Assembly (NCBI RefSeq): GCF_033958435.1
Contig: NC_134152.1
Location: 10,836,001-10,900,000, forward strand
From: Carettochelys insculpta
Taxonomy: Eukaryota > Chordata > Testudines > Carettochelyidae
Direction of reading: 5' to 3'
DNA length: 64,000 bases
Shown here in pieces: positions 10,353-22,408 of this stretch. Numbering within the stretch: the first letter of the stretch is position 1; each line of letters begins with the position of its first letter. The position numbers were made by a program, and so were the translations under genes. The notes below the pieces were generated by a model. That model was not told the origin of the DNA and did no database searches. It saw only the letters and a list, made by a program, of their open reading frames with translations.

Positions 10353-13300
10353 AAAAAGAGTCATTCTAGAGGGTTTAAAATTGCTACCAATTAGATCCAC
10401 ATCTTTCTTGATTTAGATATTCAGGAATGTGTTGGGATCCCATCAGAGAGAGATTTCTCTCTCTCTCTCTCTAAAGCAGGTCCATACTTTTCATGTCGAA
10501 ATTGTATCCATGTAGCACAGTTTGATTTACTTAATTTTACAGCGCCTAAAAAAACAAATGCAAAAGTGTTTCAAAAGCATTCCAAGTCACTACAGAAATG
10601 TGCAGAACTGAATCAATTGTAATAATCTCTATGGGTGTGTGAAATATGAACTTGCTATCACTCTTGTGGTCTTACCAAGTTTGTAAATTAGGAGGAATTG
10701 ATTATAGGTGCTTCTCAAAAGGATTCTAGTGTATTAAGTGTCCTGATGACAAACAATATATTATTTATGAGATTGTATTTGAAACTGTCTTGTCCACTAA
10801 TAGCTGTTTGTCTTTCTTATTGTTGACTTGTCTCCTAACAAATTGATGTGTGGGTTGAGATTTATCATGTGATGACTAGAGGAAAAAAGAGACTTTGCTT
10901 ATTATAATGGATGTAATACTTTAAAAGTTTGTTAGTGTTGACATTTTTCAGCTGAGTTGCTCTTTCACTGGGAATTTATTCTTAGAAATAGCTGCTGCAA
11001 CTACAGTTAAAATGTCACTAATTATGTGTGCGTTGTTCCAACTGTACCTTGCTTCGTGGTTTTTTTTCTCTCAAAGGGAATATATAATGAAAATCTGGAA
11101 TTTACCTTCGTCATTCAGAATGATTTTACCATATGCTGGCTACATAGCTGTTAAATGACCTCAAGGGCAAGGACTTCAAGAATATCTAGAGTGTTTTGAT
11201 AATGTCTTGGTAGTTCTGTTCATATCCTTCCACAAGTCTGTCTAATTACCCCCAACTGAAACTGGTCTGATCTAATTTTCAACATGTGAACCATCATGTA
11301 GACCTCTGAATTAGTCATTCTACATATCATATTGTTACAATTCAAATTACACTTGTCTAAGACCTATGTCTGTCAATGTCCAGCACTCCCCAGTGAAATT
11401 TTAGAGCCTGATAGCTTGTGATATTTCAGGGCTAGAATCAGAGATGTTCACCATCCAACCAGGAAGCTGCTCTTTCCACTAGGATTAAAGCTATTGTTTG
11501 TAAGCCCAATGGCCATGAAATGTCAGACTTTAATGATGTAACTGATTGAAGACTGAATATTGACACTGCAGAAAAGGAGAGAAGATTCTGATTTCAGGAA
11601 GATGGAAAGAAGGAATCCTCTGTCAGCTGGGGATTAACATTGTGTTTTTGTGACTGGGAAGAAATGTTAGCTTCTAGCAGAGATGGATTTATTGCCAGAG
11701 TACAGGGTTGTTCAGTTTCCACATCTCCTTTCACTTTGTTAGATATGTGTTGCCACCATGGATATAATCTACTTGTGTATGCTAGAAACAGACAAAAATA
11801 GGTATGCTAAGGCCAGGTATTTATCATTAGCGGTATTGCCTAATTTGTTATGACATTTATGAATATCATGGCAATGGAAAACTGAAGTAAGGGATTAAAA
11901 TAGGCAAACCAGAGCTCTTAAAACAGTATAGTACATATTTTAACTTTAGAAGGAAAGGTCTAAGGAAGCACCATAATATCAACAAAGCAGGAAATGGCTC
12001 TGGAGACCCATAACGCATTCATTAACCTCGGTATAGCTGATGTAAAAAGCATAAAATGGGAACAGACAGTGAATATACATTCTGCCAGCAGGCATAATAT
12101 CTACATCAGTGCCTGAATGTGTGCCAAACTGTGGGGTATGTTCTGGTTGAGATGGCAGCTCACATCCCCCAGTGACAAATTGCAACACACCAGGACAAGG
12201 ATGGAAGGCAAGCGTGTCAACATTTTTTCTTCTGCTTGGTTCTTTATGAAAACAAACTCTTACTCTCCTTGAACTTGCTTTAAAAAATCTTCCAGCAGTG
12301 ATCAATGTTAGCACAATGAGATTGACTGACCAGTTCAAAGAGGTTGTCCAGGTGTTCTCGTCAAGGAACAAATAGATGATGTTCCCCATGCAATCCTTCC
12401 TTACTCCATGCGGTGCATTACAGAAACATTTCATGTTGTAATAGTTGTCCTTACTTTCAAAGCCATAAGCCTGGGATGTCTTTATATAGCCTCAGCAGCA
12501 GTACAGCAGTTCACTGTGGCAGGCTTTATGGTTTTGACAGCATACGCCTTTGCTCTTCTTTAAAACAAAGTTTCTTGCGGTAGCCCCTGTGGTTTTATTA
12601 CATACAAATGGCAAGCTCTTTCCTTCTTTGGTAATCCACATCTGTCAGCCACTGCTTACTAGGTAAGCTGAGGGTTATTTGACTTCCATTATTGCTTCAA
12701 TTCCTTTCATTTATTTGCTAGCCAGATTCAATAACCAGGATGGGTCCAGATTCTTGGCGTAACACAAAACCCATCCTCCTTTAACTCCTGGGTAATGCTG
12801 TGGCTACAGCTACATTCAGCAGCAGCTCTGAAGCCACAATATAAGATCACCAACTTTGCTTAACCAAATTTCTGTTCAGCTTCTTCTGTGTCTTCCTCAA
12901 CTGCTTAATAATCACCTTCAGCAGCCAGGTAGATTTATTGGATCACTTCAGGAAAATGGTTCCTGCAGCAACACAATTTCCCTTGAGCACAAGGAAACAC
13001 AGCTCTGGGTTTTGCCTGGTTTTATATTTCAAGTATTAGAAGATAACACTGAATTTCCTTGTCTATCTTTGTGGACTAAAGCTGTTATTCATAAAATGAG
13101 AGTGGATGCAGAGAAGAACAGAGCATAAAACTGACATGCCACATCAGCAAAAAGCTCTATTTCAAAAATAAAAAGCCCTGTAGCTTTTTTAAGTTGATAG
13201 GTGAATGTGTTTTCTACACAGGCACCAGTGCTGTGGCTCACCCTCCGAAGTCATTGAGGCTTGTGTGTCTGTCCTTGTTGCACTACTGAACATCCAGTTG

Positions 13301-13640
13301 TGTAAAGTTGGGACACATAAGTTTAGTGTTTCTTCACCATCTAAAAAGGAGGAGGGTTGTAAGTATTGGAATTGCTGTTTAAAAGCTTTGTAAAATGATA
13401 GCTGAATAAGTGACATTGTTCAATTAATTCTGCTGAACTTGAATGAAATGTCAGCTCTATGTTAGGGACAGAAACATCTCTTCTGGCTGGAAGAAACATT
13501 GTCCAGTGCCAATGGAAGTTCTGGGAGATCCTCTTCCACTCTGCAGAAAGTAGTCCAACATATACATACCATGTGGCCTAACCTTCTGCTGGGATAGCTT
13601 TGTTGGAACTAGCCTTGCAAGGTCTGTGCATTCTCTAGAC
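10353..13640. other. Unique DNA, no gene seen
   Basis: About 3.3 kb with a short CT repeat at 10,449-10,473. The longest frame (about 150 codons, minus strand near 12.0-12.4 kb) shows no recognisable domain. Otherwise non-coding. Confidence 0.5.
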
Positions 13641-13959
13641 CAGGGTGAAAAAACTGTGGAGTGGGCCCTCTTATGGGCGTGCAAAATTTCATAAGGGAGG
13701 GGTCATAGCATGATTGGCTGCTGGTTTCAGGTTCATCCACCTCGTTAAAAATATTGAAATATGTTACTGTTTTTATGTGGGTGTAGAGACTTATTTTTCT
13801 TACTTGCACTGAAAGGGTTTTGTTATTTTTGTTTTTTGTTTTCCTATGAACATAAGCAACATTTCCATCAGTTTGATTTGCACTAGAGAAGCAGGGGTGG
13901 GGCGTGCTAATTGTAGGGACAAAAAGTGGGGCCCAACGTAAAAAGTTTGCTCACCCCTG
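13641..13959. mobile_element. hAT-type MITE with 8-bp target duplication
   Basis: The ends are CAGGGTGAAAAAACT and, inverted, CAGGGGTGAGCAAACTT. The flanks CTCTAGAC (13,633-13,640) and CTCAAGAC (13,960-13,967) match at 7 of 8 bases, as expected for hAT insertion. 319 bp, non-coding. Confidence 0.8.
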
Positions 13960-14161
13960 CTCAAGACCTAATTCTCCATTGCTTTTCACCTTGCACAGCC
14001 ATTTACACATGACAGAGTAGGTGCAAAATTATACTGAGTCAGAAAGGAAGTAATTTAGATTAATTTTGCTCCAATGTAAGTGACTGTACAAGGTAAGAGT
14101 GGAGAGAACCATATCCCAAAGTACAAGAATTTGTAATTTTGTAATTTGTAAGAATTTTGTA

Positions 14162-14521
14162 AGGTCAGCCTTACCTCATTCCCTGGGGAAATAATGAAGG
14201 GGTTCCTCAAGGAATCCATTTTGGAGCACTTGGAAGAGCGGAAAGTGATCAAAAGTAGCCAACATGGATTCACCAGGGGCAAGTCCTGCTTGACCAATCT
14301 GATTAGTTTCTATGACAAGGTAACAGGCTCTGTGGACATGGGGAAGCCAGTGGATGTGATATAGCTTGCGTTGAGCAAAGCTTTTGATACAGTCTCCCAC
14401 AACATTCTTGCCCATAAGTTAAGGAAATATGGTTTGGATCCTTGGACTATAAGATGGATAGAAAGCTGGCTTGACGTTTGGGCCCAATGGGTAGTGGTCA
14501 ATGGCTCAATATCTGGATGGA
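14162..14521 (+). mobile_element. Older CR1 LINE, left part (split by a later CR1)
   Basis: It encodes a CR1 reverse transcriptase segment, recognisable from [30 protein letters not shown] and VNGSIS, with an in-frame stop before the SKAFD block. The sequence breaks off just before the conserved LPQGSVLGP block and resumes with that block at 19,165. The copy is 5'-truncated at about 14,162. Confidence 0.88.
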
Positions 14522-14723
14522 GAACATAAGAACATAAGAACATAAGAATGGCCATACTGGGTCAGACCAAAGGTCCATCCAGCCCAGTATCCCGTCTGCC
14601 GACAGTGGCCAATGCCAGGTGCCCCAGAGAAGGAGAACAGAAGACAATGATCAAGTGATTTATCTCCTGCCATCCATCTCCTTCCCTTGTACTGAAGGCT
14701 AGGGCACCATACTTTACCCCTGG

Positions 14724-16619
14724 CTAATAGCCATTTATGGACCTAACCTGCAAAAATTTATCGAGCTCTTTTTTAAACCCTAGTAGAGTCCTGGCCTTCA
14801 CAGCCTCCTCCAGCAAGGAGTTCCACAGGTTGACTGTGTGCTGTGTGAAGAAAAATTTCCTTGTATTAGTTTTGAACCTACTACCCATCAATTTCATTTG
14901 GTGTCCCCTAGTTCTTGTATTATGGGAAAAGGTAAATAATTTTTCTATGTTCACTTTCTCCACACCATTTATGATTTTATATACCTCTATCATATCACCC
15001 CTCAATTGCCTCTTTTCCAGACTGAAAAGTCCCAGTCTCTCTAGCATCTCCCCATATGGGACCCGTTCCAAACCCCTAATCATCTTAGTCGCCCTTTTCT
15101 GTACCTTTTCTAATGCCAATATACCTTTTTTGAGGTGAGGAGACCACATCTGCACACAGTACTCAAGGTGTGGGCGTACCATAGTTTTATATAGGGGAAA
15201 TATGATATCTTTTGTCTTATTATCTATCCCTTTTTTAATAATTCCTAACATCCTATTTGCTTTACTAACTGCCGCTGCACACTGCGTGGATGTCTTCAGA
15301 GAACTATCCACTATAACTCCAAGATCCCTTTCCTGATCTGTCGTAGCTAAATTTGACCCCATCATGTTGTACGTGTAATCTGGGTTAGTTTTTCCAATGT
15401 GCATTACCTTACACTTACCCATATTAAATTTCATTTGCCATTTTGCTGCCCAATCACTCAGTTTGCTGAGATCTTTTTGTAGTTCTTCACAATCCCTTTT
15501 GGTTTTGACTGTCCTGAACAACTTGGTGTCATCTGCAAACTTTGCCACCTCACTGCTTACCCCATTTTCTAGATCATTGATGAACAAGTTGAACAGGATC
15601 GGTCCCAGGACTGACCCCTGGGGAACACCACTAGTTACCCCCCTCCATAGTGAAAATTTACCATTTATTCCAACCCTTTGTTTTCTGTGTTTTAACCAAT
15701 TCCTGATCCATGAAAGGATCTTTCCTCCTATCCCATGGCCGCCTAACTTACATAAAAGCCTTTGGTGTGGGACTGTGTCAAAGGCTTTCTGGAAATCTAG
15801 GTATATTATGTCCACTGGGTGCCCCTTGTCCGCATGTTTATTAACCCCTTCAAAGAATTCTAATAGATTAGTTAGACACGACTTCCCTCTGCAGAAACCA
15901 TGCTGACTTTTGCCCAACAATTCGTGCTCTTCTACGTGCCTTGCAATTTTATTCTTTACTATTGTTTCTACTAATTTGCCTGGTACTGATGTTAGACTTA
16001 TCGGTCTATAATTGCCAGGGTCTCCTCTGGAGCCTTTTTTAAATATTGGCGTTATATTGGCCGTCTTCCAGTCATTGGGTACCGAAGCGGATTTAAAGGA
16101 CAGGTTACAAACCACTGTTAATAACTCCACAATTTCACATTTGATTTCTTTCAGAACCCTTGGGTGAACACCGTGTGGTCCTGGAGACTTGTTACTATTC
16201 AGCTTATCAATTAACTCCAAAACCTCCTCTAATGTCACTTCAATCTGGGAGAGTTCCTCAGATTTGTCACCTAAAAAGGCTGGCTCAGATTTAGGAACCT
16301 CTGTAACATCCTCAGCCGTGAAGACTGAAGCAAAGAAATCATTTAATCGCTCCGCAATGGCACTGTCTTCTTTGATCGCTCCTTTTATATCTTTATCTTC
16401 CAAGGGCCCCACTGCTTCTTTAGTGGGCTTCCTGCTTCTAATGTATTTAAAAAACATTTTACTATCATTTTTTGAATTTTTGGCTAGCTGTTCCTCAAAA
16501 TCTTTTTTGGCTTTTCTTACTACGTTATAACACTTAATTTGGGAGTGTTTATGTTCCTTCCTATTTTCCTCACTAGGATTTGACTTCCACTTTTTAAAAG
16601 CTGCCCTTTTCTCTCTCAC
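14724..16619 (-). pseudogene. CR1 ORF2, reverse transcriptase half
   Basis: A 631-codon open frame encoding the CR1 reverse transcriptase. Visible blocks: NYRPISLTSVPGK at about 203-215, [14 protein letters not shown] at 238-251, YLDFQKAFD at 273-281 (motif A), VPQGSVLGP at 332-340 (motif B) and FADD at 361-364 (motif C, catalytic aspartates). The tail extends to the usual CR1 C-terminus RSINGY. The frame is uninterrupted, but it is separated from the endonuclease half upstream by a one-base length difference in a T7 run (A7 on the coding strand) at 16,678-16,684. Function in the family is target-primed reverse transcription. Confidence 0.92.
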
Positions 16620-16668
16620 TGCCTTTTTAACATGGCTGTTAAGCCATGGTGGTTCTTTGTTAGGTCTC

Positions 16669-17697
16669 TTACTGTGGTTTTTTTATTTGGGGTATACATT
16701 TAAGTTGGGCCTCTAGTATGGTATCTTTAAACAGTTTCCATGCAGCTTCCAGGGATTTTAGTTTAGTTACTCTATCTTTTAGTTTCTGTTTAACTAGCTT
16801 CCTCATTTTAGTGTAATTCCCCTTTTTGAAATTAAATGCCAGAGTGTTTGACCATTGCAGTGTTCTTCCCAACACAGGAATATTAAAAGTTATTATATTG
16901 TGGTCACTATTTCCAAGCGGTCCAGTAACAGTTACCTTTGGGACCAGATCCTGCGTTCCAGTCAGGACTAGATCGAGAATTGACTCTCCCCTTGTGGGTT
17001 CCTGTACTAGCTGCTCCAAGAAGCAGTCATTTAAGGCATCAAGAAATTTAATCTCTGAATCCCGTCCTGAGGTGACATGTACCCAATCAATATGGGGATA
17101 ATTGAAATCTCCTATTATTACTGTGTTTTTTATTGTGATAGCCTCTTTAATCTCCCTTAACCTTTCAGCATCACTATCACTGTCCTGGTTTGGTGGTCGG
17201 TAATATATTCCTAATGCCATATTCATATTAGAGGAATGAATTGTTATCCATAATGATTCTACGGAACATTTTGATTCCTTTAGGATTTTTGTTTCATTTG
17301 ATTCTATATTATCTTTCACAAATAGTAGCACTCCGCCACCCGCACGACCTGTTCTGTCTTTCCGATATAATTTATATCCCGGTATGATAGTGTCCCACTG
17401 ATTGTCCTCATTCCACCAAGTTTCTGTGATGCCTATTTTGTCAAGTTCCTCCTTTGATATGAGGTACTCCAGTTCACCCATCTTATTAGACAGACTCCTA
17501 GCATTTGTGTAAAAACACTTTAAAAAACTACCACTATTTATATGTCCGCCTTTCACAGACGCCTTGGATTTTTTTATATGCGATTGTTTCACATCTGATC
17601 TTGCCCATATATTATTTCCCATGTTCCCTATCTGACTAACTTCTAGGGCATCCCTATCTATGCAGCCTCGTGCAAGAGAAGTCTCCGTCCGATCCAC
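16669..17697 (-). pseudogene. CR1 ORF2, APE-type endonuclease half
   Basis: A 342-codon frame with the apurinic-like endonuclease of CR1. Catalytic blocks are intact: TNARSLSNK (N65), GITETWW (E92), GIYYRPPN, IGDFNYPHIDW (D197, N199) and GNSDHNIITF (SDH at 264-266). It leads into the reverse transcriptase frame at 16,619 after a stop and one-base frame change near 16,670-16,684. The first codon of the frame is GTG, so the real start is uncertain. An ATG at residue 26 is an alternative. Confidence 0.9.
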
Positions 17698-17732
17698 GTG
17701 CTCCCCTGCACCAATCGGCTTTCCCCCACCTC

Positions 17733-18651
17733 TTAGTTTAAAAACTGCTCTACGACCTTTTTAATGTTTAATGCCAGCAGTCTGGATCCACCTTGATTTA
17801 GGTGGAGCCCATCATTCCTGTATAGGCTCCCCCTACCCCAAAAGTGTCCCCAGTTCCTAATAAATCTAAACCCCTCTTCCCTACACCATCGTCTCATCCA
17901 CACATTGAGACTCTGAAGTTCTGCCTGTCTATCTGGCCCTGCGTGTGGAACTGGAAGCATTTCAGAGAATGCCTGATGTTCTGGATTTCAGTCTTTTTCC
18001 TAGTAACCTAAATTTGGCCTCCAGAACATCTCTTCTACCCTTCCCTATGTCATTGGTACCGACATGTACCACGACCACCGGCTCCTCCCCAGCACTGCCC
18101 ATAAGTCTGTCTAGATGCCTCGAGAGATCCGCAACCTTCGCACCAGGCAGGCAAGTCACCATACGGTTCTCCCGGTCATCACAATCCCAGTTATCTATAT
18201 TTCTAATGATTGAATCCCCCACTACTAAAACCTGTTTCTTCCTAACAGCTGGTGCTCCCTCCCCCAGAGAAGTATCCTCGGCGCGAGAGGATACCATAGC
18301 ACCCTCTGGAAGGAGGGTCCCAACTATGGGATGGTTTCCCTGTGCTCCCATTGACTGCTCTCCTTCCCTGAGCCTTTCTTCCTCTGTAACAGCATCAGGA
18401 CTGTCAGATTGGAGGTGGGACAGCCCTACTATGTCCCAGAAAGTCTCAACAACAAACACCTCTGCCTTCCTTAGCTCCTTCAGTTCAGCCACCCTGGCCT
18501 CCAAAGCATGCACTCGGTCTCTGAGGGCCAGGAGCTCCTTGCATCAAGCGCACACATACGCCACCCGCCCACAGGGTAGGTAGTCATACATATTGCACTC
18601 GACACAATAAACAGGATAGCTCCCACTCTGCTGCTGGGCTTCTGCCTCCAT
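17733..18651 (-). pseudogene. CR1 ORF1: zinc-finger-like N-terminus plus SGNH esterase
   Basis: The ATG at 18,649-18,651 opens a frame with cysteines spaced YCVEC...PC...VC.C (zinc-finger-like, as described for turtle CR1 ORF1), then a coiled-coil stretch (LRDRVHALEARVAELKEL). An esterase domain follows, with GDSIIRN at about 18,193-18,213, HVGTND at about 18,049-18,066 and, in a shifted frame, DGLHLN at about 17,802-17,813. These are SGNH hydrolase blocks I, III and V. Two breaks: a TGA at 18,544-18,546 (codon 36) and a frameshift near 17,962-17,972. In the family ORF1 protein binds nucleic acid, and the esterase role is not settled. Confidence 0.85.
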
Positions 18652-19164
18652 TTCCTACTCTAATTATATATGAGGGTTTAATTAAATGTTTCAGATAGAG
18701 GTTATTATAAAGGATTTAAGTTTAAGGGCAATAGAAGTCACTGGCTCCCTCCAAGCTACCCCTCTAAACTCCCCTCTCAAAACTCCCTCCTGTTAGCACT
18801 CACCCTGTTTGCAAGCACCCGGTCGCAGAGCTCCCTGGTCACTTACTAGCGGGGTTTAAGTGCTCGGCCTCCCTGAGAGCTCCTCCCTCTGCTTACAGCT
18901 CAGCCAATCAGCACACGGTGTTTCAATTCAAACATAATCAAGACTCACAGCTTCCAACTGCCTGCCTGAGCACACGGCCTTTCAAACAAACACTCAGCTC
19001 AGCACTCCAAACTCCAAACAAACAAACAAACACAAGCCCAGAACCCCCAAACACAAGCAGCCACTTACCCCAAAGTGCTTTAGTTTGCTCCTTCCTTCTC
19101 CTCCTCCAGGAGAGCCTCTCAAAACTCCCTCCTGTTCGCAAGCACCCAGTCGCAAAGCTGTCTG
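18652..19164 (-). promoter_or_regulatory. CR1 5' UTR / internal promoter region
   Basis: About 510 bp upstream of ORF1. A block with CTCTCAAAACTCCCTCCTGTT followed by CGCAAGCACCC (plus-strand reading) occurs twice, near 18,775-18,830 and at 19,115-19,150. The 5' end is therefore built of a full unit plus a partial upstream repeat about 340 bp away. An AAAC tract lies at 19,014-19,031. The same sequence occurs detached at 61,908-62,145. Promoter role is inference from position. Confidence 0.6.
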
Positions 19165-20149
19165 CTTCAAGCAGATTGCCGCAAGGCTCAGTTCTGGGGC
19201 CGGTGTTATTCAACATCTTTATTAATGACCTGGATGAGGGACTGAATTACACTGACATCAAGTTTGCAGATGACACAAAACTAGGGGGAGAGGTAGGTAT
19301 GTTGGAGGGTAGAGAGAGAATCCAGAGTGACCTGGATAAATTGGAGGACTGGGCCAAAAGAAATCTGATGCAGTTCAACAAGGAGAAGTGTTGTGTCCTG
19401 AACCTGGGGGAGAAGAATCCCAAACATTGCTATAGGTTGAGAACCCACTGGCTCAGCAGCAGTGCAATGGAAAGGGACCTAGGGGTTATGGTGGCTGAAA
19501 GGCTGTATATGAGTAAACAGTTTGCCCTTGTAGCCAAGAAGGCTAACGGCATACTAGGGTGCATTAGGAGGAGCATTTCAAGCAGATCTAGAGAAGTGGT
19601 TGTTCCCCTCTATCTGGCATTGCTGAGGCCACATCTGGGATATTGTGTCCTATTTTGGGACCCCCGTATAAAAAGAATGTGTATGTGGTGGAGCAGGTTC
19701 AGTGGAGAGCAACAAAAATGATCAAGGGGCTGCAGCACAAGACCTTTGAGAATAGGCTGCGAGATTTGGGCTTGTTCAGTTTACAGAAGACAAGACTTTG
19801 GGGTTATTTAATAGCAGCCTTCAACTTCCTGAAGGGGAGCTCTAAAGAGGATGGTGAGAAACTGTTCTCAGTGGTGTCAGATGTCAGAACAAGGAGTAAT
19901 GGTCTGAAGTTGAAGAGGGAGAGGTGTAGGTTAGATATTAGAAAAAAATTACTTCACCAGAAGGGTGGTTGAATCATTGGAATGTGTTGCCTAGAGAGGT
20001 GGTGGAGTCTCCATCCCTCAAGGTTTCTAAGTCCTGGCTTGACAAGGTCCTGGCTGGGATGACTTAGTGGGGGTTGATCCTACTTGAAGCAGAGGGCTGG
20101 ACTAGATGACCTCCTGAGGTCCTTTCCAGCCCTATGATTCTGTGATGAC
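19165..20149 (+). mobile_element. Older CR1 LINE, right part
   Basis: It continues the copy broken at 14,521. It opens with LPQGSVLGPVLFN, followed by IKFADDTKLGG, ERDLGVMV and RPHLGYCVLFW. A frameshift near 19,650-19,680 separates this from RATKMIKGL and GLFSLQKTRL. The 3' end has GGACTAGATGACCTCCTGAGG and finishes in ATTCTGTGA-type repeats at about 20,148. Its end differs from the TTCTTATG type of the invading CR1, so two subfamilies are involved. Confidence 0.88.
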
Positions 20150-21471
20150 GTCTATGCCAGGCTGTAAGTGGGTGGGAAGACTATCTTTTTTTTTTCCTTT
20201 TTCCTGCCTGTTTCCTTGCTTATTCCTCCTGCATAGTGCTGGAAACAGTCTAAACAACAGTATTAGTAATGAGTGTTATGACTGGGGAGCCCCTTGCTAA
20301 CCATGAGAGTGCCTGTACTGTGGCTGACTGGCAGAAATTTCCCTTTGAAAGGTGGGCATTCCAGGGGACTGCTGCCTCTCTGACCGAGAGTGAACAGCGT
20401 TATGCACAGCCATAGTTTCTGAGAAGCCTTATCCCTGAAAGTGGGGAAGTGTTCTTGGAGGCACTTACATTTCCTGTAGAAAGCATTTGTGATATGCAGC
20501 TTAATATGTGTGAGTTTCTTCTCCCAAGAGCAAAACCACCCTCTTTAACAACAGAAGCAATTACAGCAGTTCCAACATAAAGTCAGTTTAAACTAAGGAT
20601 ATCTCATTTAAAAAATGAGCCAAAATCCTGCATTTTATTTCAAACCCCCAATCCAGATCTCACAGTGGATGAGCTTTGCTAACCTTGCTTCATACTGTTT
20701 TGTTTAACAGGCAGCCCCTTCCTACTGTGTAACCCCCAAATTATCTCATTGTGACAGACTAGTCCTTCAGAACCTCAATAGCTAGCACCACATGGAAAAC
20801 TCCCGCTGCACTAAGTATGGAAAATGGTTTCTGACAGATCGATGGGAGAAGCTTTCTCACAAATCCCAGTGTTAACTGTGGCACAGCATTCGCTTGGGGT
20901 TTATATGTCAGCCAACGTGTTAATGTTCATTTTCAGCCTTCAGTGTGATTTACAGAATAGCTGAAAAAATCAGGAAAATTCTGATTTTATAAAGAATTGT
21001 TAAGTTAAGCATGCTCTCAGATGAGGTGAGTGTTAACAATCATTCATTTCACAGAAGAATCCATAATTGCTGTTTCTAAAGGCCTTTAGAAACTGATGGG
21101 TTGGGGATGAAAGGTGTTTCACATTTGATGTAATGATTGATCATTTTAAGTAAAGCTTTCATTCATGTAACTAGTAAGAAATGACTTACTAATTACCTAG
21201 AATTTTCCCGAGGCTGCAGTTCAGTTCACAGGCTTTGACTGGGATGGAAATGAGTACGTGTGTGTCTGTGGGTGTGTATCTATAAAGAAAGAGAGAGAAA
21301 TTAAGGATCTCTCTCAAATAAAAGTTCTCACATGAAAGCTTTCCAAAAGACAAGCGCTGATCCAGCTGGAAACACAAGTGTTCTACTCAATCACTTCTTG
21401 ATAAGTGCAAGTTAATGAAATGCAAGCTACCATTATAGTTTTTGAGCTACAGTTACTAACACAGGGGTGTC
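20150..21471. other. Unique DNA, nothing recognised
   Basis: Short T-rich and TG-rich tracts (near 20,190 and 21,258). No gene or family recognised. Confidence 0.5.
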
Positions 21472-21871
21472 CGATGTGTACACCACTCACCACGTGGCAA
21501 ATAGGACACTGAATTGTGGAGAATACTGGGTTGGCCTACCTATCACTCTTGAGCTGTGCAGCTCTTGAAGCCTTTAAATGCGGTTCCTCCACGCACCGCC
21601 CCACCGCTTGGTGGGAGAAGTGCATGGTGGCAGCGGTGGAAGTGCCGACCACTCCAGTGGTGACCCCGGCGGCAGCCTCCACAGCTCTGGTGATTCACCA
21701 GCATTGAATGAGAATGGAGGGCTTGGGCATGCCTGGCTCGGGGAGAGTGGGGGGTGGGCAGAAGGCTGGGAATGCCTGTCACTAAAATGTTCTGTATAAT
21801 ATAACATGGCAAATATGGAAAGAAGACAACCACAGGTGGGGTGATCTTTGAATTCCTATTGGACACCTCTG
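21472..21871. mobile_element. hAT-type MITE, 400 bp
   Basis: The ends are CAGGGGTGTCCGAT and, inverted, CAGAGGTGTCCAAT. The flanks TACTAACA and TACAAACT match at 6 of 8 bases. The interior is GC-richer (21,560-21,770) and frames across it look like chance. Confidence 0.7.
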
Positions 21872-22408
21872 TACAAACTTCTGCTAGGGCAATACAATGG
21901 TATGTAAACCCTAACACATTACACATGTCAGTTCTTCGTGAGTTATGAGGAGTGAAGATGTAAAACAAACATAAATGAATTTGTGTACGTTGTACCTACC
22001 TGTTACCATTGCCATAGAAATAAAATGCATAGCTGTTTCTTTCTACTAAACATCTAATTGGAAAGTCAAATGTTGCCATGAAATCAAGATCCAAAGCTCC
22101 ATTTACAAAGAAAAAGTAATTTGGGCCAGATCTTCAGCTGGTGGTGTAAATCAGCTCTGCTCCATTAAAGTCAAAGAAGTTTTATGGTTAACTATATTGA
22201 GTGGGGAGCTAGTCAACCACGTCTTAAACACGTTATAACCAGGCCTGCCAAGAGGGAGTCTGTGCTGGCTGTCACCCCCACTGGTTATACCTAAAGGACT
22301 TTTTATTGCTTTTGTGGTCATGACAAAAAGAAATGGTTAGGGAACCAAGTTTTAGAACACTCTGGTGGAGACCTTATTTTCAAGTGCAGTGCTATAATAG
22401 TTGTGTAA
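21872..22408. other. Unique DNA, nothing recognised
   Basis: No feature identified. Confidence 0.45.

Larger units (their letters stand above)
14522..19164 (-). mobile_element. Near full-length CR1 LINE inserted in an older CR1
   Basis: On the minus strand this runs from a 5' UTR (19,164 to 18,652) through ORF1, ORF2 and a 3' UTR to the terminal repeats of TTCTTATG (14,523-14,550). About 4.6 kb. Most CR1 copies are short 3' fragments, so a copy that keeps ORF1 and the 5' UTR is uncommon. Its coding regions carry only a handful of breaks, suggesting a fairly recent insertion. Confidence 0.88.

Noticed and set aside
11979..12434. 151-codon minus-strand frame as a host gene
   Set aside because: No domain, no splice context, no composition signal. 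It fits chance in 3.3 kb of anonymous DNA.
14737..16530. Several plus-strand frames of 110-170 codons across the CR1
   Set aside because: Antisense to the CR1 reverse transcriptase and without domains.
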